Shown here: positions 6,529 to 12,238 of the stretch, one piece after another
How the letters are laid out: the number at the start of each line of letters is the position of its first letter
Numbering within the stretch: position 1 is the stretch's first letter
Source of the DNA: Pseudomonadota bacterium
GTDB taxonomy: Bacteria; Pseudomonadota; Gammaproteobacteria; Burkholderiales; Burkholderiaceae_B
Direction: 5' to 3'
Length of the DNA: 12,238 nt
NCBI GenBank assembly: GCA_023422555.1
Contig: JAFAGQ010000104.1
Coordinates: 1-12,238, forward strand
The notes under the pieces: generated by a model
Database searches by the model: none
Told to the model about the DNA's origin: nothing
Seen by the model: the letters and a program-made list of their open reading frames with translations, nothing else
Program-made: the position numbers and the translations under genes

Positions 6529-6534
6529 TATACT
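6529..6534 (+). promoter_or_regulatory. candidate -10 box of the Mo-hydroxylase operon
   Basis: TATACT matches the sigma-70 -10 consensus at 5 of 6 positions. No good -35 box is present at 16 to 18 bases; the palindrome TGTGATCACA is there instead. Transcription would begin near 6541, leaving a leader of about 95 bases before the ATG at 6636. Confidence 0.4.
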
Positions 6535-6635
6535 CGAATTCAGGTGGAAGGCTGGTCTGACTGTGTCCAAAGCAGTGACAAGGCGATGCAGTTAATTGGT
6601 TCCCTGTAGGTCAATGAACAGAAAGGAATACTGCA

Positions 6636-7100
6636 ATGATTACACTTGAAATTAACGGAGACAGGCACGAGGTTGATCTGCCCGCCGATACGCCGATTTT
6701 ATGGACACTGCGCGATCATCTGGGGTTTACCGGCACCAAGTTCGGCTGTGGCATGTCACTCTGCGGCGCCTGTACGGTGCATCTGGATGGCGAGCCCATA
6801 CGCTCCTGTGTCACGCCAATCTCTGCCGCCCAGGGCAAGAAAATTGTCACCATTGAGGCAATGGCGGATGATGAAACAGGCAAGGCAGTACAGGAAGCCT
6901 GGGTAGAAATGGGCGTACCGCAATGCGGTTTCTGTCAGACTGGTCAGATCATGTCTGCCACGGCCCTGCTCAAGAAAACGCCTGCCCCTTCAGATGCCGA
7001 TATTGATGCCGCCATGAGCGGGAATTTATGTCGCTGTGGCACCTACACACGCATTCGTAGCGCGATCAAGAACGTTGCGCAGGAACGGGGTGCAAAATGA
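6636..7100 (+). CDS. IorA-like [2Fe-2S] subunit of a molybdenum hydroxylase
   Basis: A 154-residue small subunit of a xanthine-oxidase-family enzyme that carries two [2Fe-2S] clusters and moves electrons away from the molybdenum site. The N-terminal ferredoxin-like domain has Cys38, Cys43, Cys46 and Cys58 (CGMSLCGAC then SC). The helical C-terminal domain has Cys97, Cys100, Cys132 and Cys134 (CGFCQTGQ and CRCGTY). All eight ligands are present. It has no signal peptide; if the complex is periplasmic, it would have to be exported together with the large subunit. AAAGGA precedes the ATG at suitable distance. The stop overlaps the start of the large-subunit gene (ATGA, 7097-7100), implying translational coupling. 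Length and layout match isoquinoline 1-oxidoreductase alpha and the small subunit of acetic-acid-bacterial membrane aldehyde dehydrogenases; the substrate is not determined. Confidence 0.94.
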   Translation: MITLEINGDRHEVDLPADTPILWTLRDHLGFTGTKFGCGMSLCGACTVHLDGEPIRSCVTPISAAQGKKIVTIEAMADDETGKAVQEAWVEMGVPQCGFCQTGQIMSATALLKKTPAPSDADIDAAMSGNLCRCGTYTRIRSAIKNVAQERGAK

Positions 7101-9433
7101 ATATTCGTGAAAATTCATTTGTGATGGCGGCTGCCGACGCCAACATCAGCAATATCAGTCGACGTAAGATGCTCAAGGGGATGGCGCTTGGCGGACTGGT
7201 CCTGGCTGTCGGCCTGCCAGTACGTTCCTTTGCGGAGGGCGAAGAGAAGAAAGCACCCAGGAAATATGGGGTCAACTCCATGCCGCATGGCGCGGTTGAG
7301 AATCCACTGGTCTTTGTGGCCATCGCCGCCGATGGGGCGGTAACCATTCTCTGTCATCGGGCAGAAATGGGACAGGGCGTGCGCACCAGTCTTCCCATGG
7401 TTATTGCAGATGAAATGGATGCGGACTGGAACCGGGTCACCGTCAAACAGGCCTGGGCCGAAGAAACACGCTTCGGGAATCAGGACACAGACGGTTCCCG
7501 AAGTGTCCGTCATTTCTTCATGCCCATGAGACGCGTCGGTGCTGCCGCCCGCGCTATGCTTGTATCCGCCGCAGCCAGTCAGTGGCAGGTGCCCGAATCA
7601 GAAGTGGAAGCCAGCAATCATGAACTCGTCCACAAACCGAGTGGCCGCAAGCTGGGTTATGGTGAAGTCGCCCAAAAGGCCGCCAGTCTGGAGGTGCCGG
7701 CACCTCAAACCCTGAAACTCAAATCGGCCGACGCATTTCGCTATATCGGAAAAGGGGAGACGCACCTGGCAGATGGCAAGGATATTGTCACAGGTCGCGC
7801 GCAATACGGCCAGGACATCAGACTTGAAGGTATGCTTTATGCAGTCGTGGCAAGACCGCCTGTGTTCGGCGGGAAGCTGATCAAGGTAGACGATACGGAA
7901 GCGCTGAAGGTGCCTGGAGTCGTCAAAGTGACAACCATTCCCGGTTCGCCGCCGCCGGCTATGTTCAATCCGCTGGGCGGAGTCGCTGTGATTGCGACCA
8001 ATACCTGGGCAGCCATCGCAGGTCGCAAGGCTCTGAAAATTGAATGGGACGGTGGCGTGCATGCCGGTTATGATTCAGCGGAGTTTCGTAAGTCGCTGGA
8101 AGAATCTGTACGCAAGCCCGCCGAGAAAGCCGTCAGGAATGATGGCGATGTCGCGGCGGCCATGGCATCGGCCGATAAGCATATCAAGGCCGAATATTAC
8201 ATTCCGCATCTGGCGCAGGCACCGATGGAAACGCCTGTTGCAACGGTACGCATTGTTGATGGCAAATGTGAAGCCTGGGCCAGTGTTCAGGCGCCGCAGG
8301 CGACACATGACATGCTGGTCAAGTGGCTGGAATTGCCGCCCGAGAACGTCAAGGTCAATCAGACGCTGCTGGGTGGCGGTTTCGGTCGCAAGTCCAAACC
8401 GGATTTCGTGGTCGAGGCAGGGCTTTTGTCCAAAGCCATGGGCGGCAAACCCGTCAAAGTGACCTGGACACGCGAAGATGACATTCAGCATTCCTATTAT
8501 CACACGGTGTCTGTTGAGCATCTGGAAGCGGCGATAGATGACAAGGGCAAGGTCACGGCATGGCTGCATAGAAGTGCAGCGCCAACCATTGGTTCGACGT
8601 TTGCCAAGACAAATATTCAATCGGCCGGAGAACTGGGTATGGGCGCGGCCAATGTGCCATTTGCCATACCCAATGTACGCGTGGAGAACCCGCCCGCAGA
8701 AGCGCATACCCGAATTGGCTGGTTCCGCTCTGTTTCCAATATTCCGCGCGCGTTTGCAATTCAGTCATTCGTTGCGGAGATGGCCGCAGAACTGGGCAAA
8801 GATCATCGCGATTTTCTGCTGGATCTGATTGGTCCGCCCCGTCGTATCGATCCTGGTGAACTGTCCGATGTATGGAACCATGACGAATCACCCCAGTTGT
8901 ATCCGGTAGACACCGGTCGGATGCGAAATGTGATCGAAGTCGTCACAAAAGCCGCCGGGTGGGGCAAGACCGCGAGCAAACAACAGGCCATGGGACTGGC
9001 AATGCACTACAGCTTTGTCACCTATGTCGCTACGGTCGTGCATGTCGAAATATCGGACAAGGGAGAGCTGTCTATTCCACGCGTTGATGTGGCGGTGGAT
9101 TGCGGGCCTCAGGTCAATCCCGAACGCATCCGTTCACAGATCGAGGGCGCCACCGTCATGGGCATCAGTCTGGCGACAATGGGTGAAATCAGCTTCAGGA
9201 ATGGTGCGGCGGTACAGAGCAATTTCCATGACTACCGTATCACATCCATGATGGGTGCCCCACGCGAGATTCATGTGCATCTGGTTCCTGCAAAGGATTA
9301 TGATGCTCCCCTGGGCGGCATTGGCGAACCGGGAACGCCACCCGTGTCAGCGGCATTGTGCAACGCCATTTTCGCTGCCACCGGCAAACGGATTCGTGAT
9401 CTGCCCATCGGGAATCAGCTCAGGCAAGCGTGA
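7097..9433 (+). CDS. IorB-like molybdopterin-binding large subunit with Tat signal
   Basis: A 778-residue catalytic subunit of a two-subunit molybdenum hydroxylase of the isoquinoline 1-oxidoreductase beta / aldehyde oxidase type. The N-terminus has a twin-arginine signal: SRRKMLK (21-27) followed by the hydrophobic stretch GMALGGLVLAVGL and a likely cleavage after SFA (residue 46), so a folded complex is predicted to be exported to the periplasm. Cofactor-contact motifs are MGQGVRTSLP (91-100) and GGGFGRK (426-432); the catalytic glutamate is expected at Glu744 in GIGEPGTPP (741-749). Length is normal for IorB. No FAD domain or FAD subunit gene is present, as in IorAB, so electrons probably go to a cytochrome or quinone rather than NAD. 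A second ATG at codon 10 would keep the Tat motif. The gene converges on mocA with only 25 bases between. Aldehydes and N-heteroaromatics are both possible substrates. Confidence 0.94.
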   Translation: MNIRENSFVMAAADANISNISRRKMLKGMALGGLVLAVGLPVRSFAEGEEKKAPRKYGVNSMPHGAVENPLVFVAIAADGAVTILCHRAEMGQGVRTSLPMVIADEMDADWNRVTVKQAWAEETRFGNQDTDGSRSVRHFFMPMRRVGAAARAMLVSAAASQWQVPESEVEASNHELVHKPSGRKLGYGEVAQKAASLEVPAPQTLKLKSADAFRYIGKGETHLADGKDIVTGRAQYGQDIRLEGMLYAVVARPPVFGGKLIKVDDTEALKVPGVVKVTTIPGSPPPAMFNPLGGVAVIATNTWAAIAGRKALKIEWDGGVHAGYDSAEFRKSLEESVRKPAEKAVRNDGDVAAAMASADKHIKAEYYIPHLAQAPMETPVATVRIVDGKCEAWASVQAPQATHDMLVKWLELPPENVKVNQTLLGGGFGRKSKPDFVVEAGLLSKAMGGKPVKVTWTREDDIQHSYYHTVSVEHLEAAIDDKGKVTAWLHRSAAPTIGSTFAKTNIQSAGELGMGAANVPFAIPNVRVENPPAEAHTRIGWFRSVSNIPRAFAIQSFVAEMAAELGKDHRDFLLDLIGPPRRIDPGELSDVWNHDESPQLYPVDTGRMRNVIEVVTKAAGWGKTASKQQAMGLAMHYSFVTYVATVVHVEISDKGELSIPRVDVAVDCGPQVNPERIRSQIEGATVMGISLATMGEISFRNGAAVQSNFHDYRITSMMGAPREIHVHLVPAKDYDAPLGGIGEPGTPPVSAALCNAIFAATGKRIRDLPIGNQLRQA

Positions 9434-9458
9434 GTGGGAAATGGAGAATGCGGGCGGC

Positions 9459-10088
9459 TTATCGGCCCGTATGCTCCTGCAATTGCGCCGGCGTGTCGAT
9501 ATCAATCAGACACCCGGCGTCGTTGACGGGAACGAGCGTCAGGGCGTCGCGATGCCGCTGGATGACAGCACGCGCGCCTTCATCGCCCTCAAGAGCAAGC
9601 AGCTCGTTTTTGAACTCAGTGGCGAAGGCCACCGGGTGCCCTGGTTTGTCGTCATATTCGGGACGCACGATGCGGGCGCCACCAAGCAATGCAGACACCA
9701 CTTTTGCAATTGTATCTTCCTTCACAAATGGCATATCGGCAAGCGCGATCAGCCAGCCCGTTGCCGCTGGGCTTAACGCGATGGCATGCCGCAGCGAAGC
9801 GCTCATCCCGCTGTGGGCATCAGAACAATGTAAAAATTTGACTGGCAGTTGCGCCAAGGCATCGCGAATGACCTGTTCGTGCTCTCCAACGACAACTGTA
9901 ATATCAGGAATGTGTTGCAGCAAAGCTGAACAGACGGCACGGATCATAGGCGTGCCATAGGGCAGTTGCTGCGCAGATTTACACTTGACTCCGGTGGCAT
10001 CAAAGCGACTTCCCTTGCCGGCCGCCAGCACGATGGCGACGACAGCGGGCGCGGCGCTCGAGGTTCCCGGACTTTGAGCCAACTGCAT
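9459..10088 (-). CDS. mocA: molybdenum cofactor cytidylyltransferase, MocA-like
   Basis: A 209-residue MobA-like nucleotidyltransferase predicted to join CMP from CTP to molybdopterin-molybdenum, giving the dinucleotide cofactor (MCD) used by IorAB-type enzymes. Motifs are the nucleotide-binding loop LAAGKGSRF (21-29), which has LAAG as in MocA rather than the LAGG of GTP-using MobA, then GMSASLR (94-100), ALADMP (115-120), GHPVAF (150-155), GDEGAR (168-173) and DIDTPAQL (196-203). About 15 extra residues precede the first strand. The start overlaps the xdhC stop by one base (TGATG), so the two are a coupled pair. A GGAG lies 11 bases before the ATG. CTP specificity is inferred from motif and context. 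Confidence 0.88.
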   Translation of the reverse strand: MQLAQSPGTSSAAPAVVAIVLAAGKGSRFDATGVKCKSAQQLPYGTPMIRAVCSALLQHIPDITVVVGEHEQVIRDALAQLPVKFLHCSDAHSGMSASLRHAIALSPAATGWLIALADMPFVKEDTIAKVVSALLGGARIVRPEYDDKPGHPVAFATEFKNELLALEGDEGARAVIQRHRDALTLVPVNDAGCLIDIDTPAQLQEHTGR

Positions 10089-11107
10089 CAGGAGGAATAC
10101 TCCGAAGGATGCGTCTTGGCGTGCGTGACATCGAAATTTTCAGGAAGCATCAAACCGTTTTTGACGGCAATCACTTCTGCCATGACACTGACCGCAATCT
10201 CGGCAGGCGATTTGCTGCCGATATAGACACCGATGGGCCCGCGCAGTTTGTGGAGCTGGGCGTCTGTCACCCCGAAATGTTCCTGTAGCCGTTGCCGGCG
10301 CGCCTGATTATTGCGGCGAGATCCGATGGCGCCCACATAAAATGCACGAGACGCCAGGGCCTCAAGCAAGGCCAGGTCATCCAGTTTCGGATCGTGTGTG
10401 AGCGCGATGACACAGGTACGACTATCCGGCTTGAAGGCGGTCACCACATCATCGGGCATCTCGGCCACGACGCTGACCCCGGCAACCGACCACCCATTTC
10501 GGTATTCGATGCGCGGATCACAGACCGTCACCGCGAAACCATTGAACAGCGCCATGGTGGCGACATACTCTGCGAGCTGGCCTGCGCCGATAAGCAGCAT
10601 GCGAAACTCGGGACCAAATGTGTTGCTCAGAAACGTTTCATCAATGCGCATGGGCTGGGGTTCAGTTACCGGATGCTGCTGAACCGTGCTGTCTCCCAGG
10701 CGCACGATACGCTGCATGAGCGTACCCTGATCGAGTGCGGAGACCAGTTCCTGAAGCGCCTGCGGTTCCGGATTGAACTCAAGCAATATTTCCAGCGTGC
10801 CGCCACAAGGGAGGCCAAAGCGGAATGCTTCTTCGGCGGTGACGCCGTATTTCACTCGACAGGTAGAGGAGGGCCCCGAAAGCACCGCCTTATCGCTGCC
10901 GCCGGTGTAGCGATAAATCAGATCGTCTTCAATACAGCCGCCCGAGACAGAGCCGACCACAGCGCCATCTTCGCAGAGTGCCATGACAGAGCCCAAAGGT
11001 CTGGGCGATGACCCCCAGGTACGAATGACGGTTGCCAACAGGGCTTTTTTCCCCGCCCGACGCCATTCACAGAGTTTGCGCAACACCAGAACGTCAAGGT
11101 TTTCCAT
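10088..11107 (-). CDS. xdhC: XdhC/CoxI family molybdenum-cofactor chaperone
   Basis: A 339-residue XdhC-family protein. Relatives bind the molybdenum cofactor, promote its sulfuration and hand it to xanthine-dehydrogenase-family apoenzymes in the cytoplasm. The N-terminal XdhC/CoxI domain contains RTWGSSPRPLGS (29-40) and SGGCIE with the conserved Cys58 (55-60), plus FGLPCGGTLEI (97-107). The C-terminal Rossmann-like domain has LIGAGQLAEY (172-181), GAIGSRRN (259-266) and GPIGVYIGSKSPAEIAVSVMAE. It is translated just before mocA in the same transcript, and the likely client is the IorAB-like enzyme encoded convergently. The ribosome-binding site is weak (AGGCGA). The name is at family level; no xanthine dehydrogenase gene is in view. 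Confidence 0.92.
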   Translation of the reverse strand: MENLDVLVLRKLCEWRRAGKKALLATVIRTWGSSPRPLGSVMALCEDGAVVGSVSGGCIEDDLIYRYTGGSDKAVLSGPSSTCRVKYGVTAEEAFRFGLPCGGTLEILLEFNPEPQALQELVSALDQGTLMQRIVRLGDSTVQQHPVTEPQPMRIDETFLSNTFGPEFRMLLIGAGQLAEYVATMALFNGFAVTVCDPRIEYRNGWSVAGVSVVAEMPDDVVTAFKPDSRTCVIALTHDPKLDDLALLEALASRAFYVGAIGSRRNNQARRQRLQEHFGVTDAQLHKLRGPIGVYIGSKSPAEIAVSVMAEVIAVKNGLMLPENFDVTHAKTHPSEYSS

Positions 11108-11420
11108 GGAAGTCGCCTGTGTAAGTAGTTAGAAAGCGCATAAAAAGATAGATGACATCGGCGATGACAAATTTCAATTGTAATGCAATCGAAACGGGTC
11201 AACGTCTGGGCGACGTTGCAGACCTGGCTCGCGCGCCATAACACACTTGAGGCTGATCTGTTTTCAGTGACAATTCAGTTAAATCCAGCCGCATCGGTTG
11301 TGTCAGCTAATTTAAAGGAATATCATTTCATTTAAATACATTTGATGTAAATCATTGACAAATCATCAAAACTAAATCCGGAAATTTTCTACTCCATAGG
11401 TTTTCAATAAGAGAAAAGTA
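11108..11420. other. divergent intergenic region between xdhC and the cytochrome gene
   Basis: This 313-base region must hold promoters for both genes. The half near the cytochrome gene is AT-rich and has an FNR-like box with adjoining repeats. On the xdhC side I see a minus-strand TACAAT (11177-11182) and TTGACC (11197-11202), but they are only 14 bases apart, so I do not call a promoter. No small gene or structured RNA is evident. Confidence 0.5.
11342..11355. promoter_or_regulatory. FNR/ANR-like box upstream of the cytochrome gene
   Basis: TTGATGTAAATCAT matches the FNR consensus TTGAT-N4-ATCAA at 9 of 10 defined positions. Next to it is TTGAC-N5-ATCAA (11355-11369), and AAATCAT is repeated with an 11-base period (11349-11355, 11360-11366). 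TTGACA (11355-11360) could also be a -35 box, but no good -10 box lies at the right distance. Oxygen control of a cytochrome would make sense, but this is inference. Confidence 0.45.
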
Positions 11421-12206
11421 ATGAAAATGATCACAACAAAAACGGCCCTTGCAGTGGCGTGGGCGTCTGCCCTGGGTTTTGCCGGGCTGGCACATGCAGC
11501 AACAGCAACGACCAACGCACAGGGGAAGGGTACAGAAGCGAACTCCGCGACAGCCACATTGATCGCCAAAGGCGAAAGTGACACGATGACCCCTTTTCTG
11601 GTGGATGCCGAAGGTCGCACCCTGTACACGTTAATCACAAATGACAATGCCAAATGTGATGACGCCTGTATGAAGCGCTGGGAACCTGTGGTTTCCGAAG
11701 TCCGCCCGCTGGGACGTGATATTTTGCCCGGCCTGCTGAAGGCGGAAAAAAATGATAAAGGTATCTCCCAGGTAAGCTACGGCGGTTTGCCTCTCTATCG
11801 ATTCGATGGCGACAAAAAACCTGGCGAGATGAATGGCCAGGGCTTTGAGAATGTGGGCGTGATGGTATCGGTGCTGGGAACCGCAGAGCACCCTCAGGCC
11901 GCATCAGAAAATGTGGAAGTGACGCCAGAGCTGATGGCGGCAGGCGCCAAAGTCTTTAGCAGTACGTGTGCAGCCTGTCACGGCGCAGAGGGCCAGGGCG
12001 CGTTTGGGACCAAGCTGGAAGGATTCGATCGTCTTGCGAATGCACCGGCATTGCTGAGCACGATCATTCACGGCCTTAACAGCATGCCCGCATTGGGCGG
12101 ACAGTTCAACGACGAGCAGGTTGCTGCTGTCGCCACCTATGTGCGTAACAGCTGGGGTAACAGCTTTGGTGGTGTCTCTGCCGAACAGGCAAAAGCGGCG
12201 CGCTGA
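11421..12206 (+). CDS. periplasmic fusion of a COG4315 (PF03640) domain and class I cytochrome c
   Basis: A 261-residue exported haem protein. Residues 1-26 are a Sec signal peptide ending in AHA, with no lipobox, so the mature protein should be soluble in the periplasm. Residues about 45-155 form a 'secreted repeat / lipoprotein' domain of the COG4315 type: GRTLYTL, the paired Cys79 and Cys83 before W87, and GGLPLYRFDGDKKPGEMNGQG. Residues about 168-245 form a class I cytochrome c with the haem-binding motif CAACH (183-187) and probable axial Met222 in SMPALGG. The cytochrome part resembles small electron-carrier subunits of periplasmic dehydrogenases. It is divergent from xdhC, which suggests but does not prove that it takes electrons from the IorAB-like enzyme. 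The ribosome-binding site is poor (AAGAGAAAAG). Confidence 0.92.
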   Translation: MKMITTKTALAVAWASALGFAGLAHAATATTNAQGKGTEANSATATLIAKGESDTMTPFLVDAEGRTLYTLITNDNAKCDDACMKRWEPVVSEVRPLGRDILPGLLKAEKNDKGISQVSYGGLPLYRFDGDKKPGEMNGQGFENVGVMVSVLGTAEHPQAASENVEVTPELMAAGAKVFSSTCAACHGAEGQGAFGTKLEGFDRLANAPALLSTIIHGLNSMPALGGQFNDEQVAAVATYVRNSWGNSFGGVSAEQAKAAR

Positions 12207-12238
12207 TTATTACATTTGAACGATGTCGCATGACTGAA

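Larger units (their letters stand above)
6195..6635. other. 441-base intergenic region between exaC and the Mo-hydroxylase operon
   Basis: This gap has no credible gene. From left to right it holds the exaC terminator, a tandem-repeat array, a short hairpin (ACACGCC 6423-6429 with GGCGTGT 6437-6443, no T tract), a TGTGATCACA palindrome, a -10-like box and the ribosome-binding site AAAGGA (6622-6627) for the next gene. A 67-codon open frame at 6260-6463 runs through the repeats, lacks a ribosome-binding site and is judged not to be a gene. Confidence 0.7.

Noticed and set aside
6636..9433. Assignment as xanthine dehydrogenase
   Set aside because: There is no FAD domain or subunit, the large subunit is Tat-exported, and size and subunit layout fit the IorAB/aldehyde oxidase type instead.

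Overview
The window looks like chromosomal DNA from a Gram-negative proteobacterium. The best guess is a betaproteobacterium of the Burkholderiales/Alcaligenaceae type with mid-range GC (something Advenella-like). This rests on gene content (an AcoR-type sigma-54 activator beside an ExaC/AcoD aldehyde dehydrogenase, a Tat-exported IorAB-type molybdenum hydroxylase, XdhC and MocA) and on a sigma-54 promoter, not on any rRNA or phylogenetic marker. Ten protein-coding genes are supported. No tRNA, rRNA, CRISPR array, insertion sequence or phage gene was seen.

Left part (1-2329), minus strand: a YgfF-like short-chain dehydrogenase and two different PhnB-type VOC proteins. Each has a good Shine-Dalgarno sequence. 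Two have perfect inverted repeats in their promoter regions. No functional link to the rest of the window is evident.

Middle part (2330-6280): an AcoR-like sigma-54 enhancer-binding protein (minus) is divergent from an ExaC/AcoD-family aldehyde dehydrogenase (plus). The dehydrogenase has a near-perfect -24/-12 sigma-54 promoter. The space between the two genes carries three TGTCGCA half-sites and a further inverted repeat, plausible upstream activator sites. The regulator most likely starts at an ATG with a good Shine-Dalgarno sequence at 4426, not at the GTG further upstream, so these sites are non-coding. The dehydrogenase gene ends at a strong intrinsic terminator, which separates it from the next unit.

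Right part (6281-12238): a short tandem-repeat array, then a promoter region with a TGTGATCACA palindrome. These are followed by a two-gene operon for a molybdenum hydroxylase: a [2Fe-2S] subunit and a large molybdopterin subunit with a twin-arginine signal. Convergent with it are mocA (molybdopterin cytidylyltransferase) and xdhC (cofactor sulfuration/insertion), which supply the kind of cofactor this enzyme family uses. Divergent from xdhC is a periplasmic fusion protein combining a COG4315/PF03640 'secreted repeat' domain with a class I cytochrome c, downstream of an FNR-like box. A reasonable model (inference) is a cytosolic NAD(P)-dependent aldehyde dehydrogenase next to a periplasmic molybdenum oxidase that passes electrons to a cytochrome c. 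The substrate cannot be read from the sequence.
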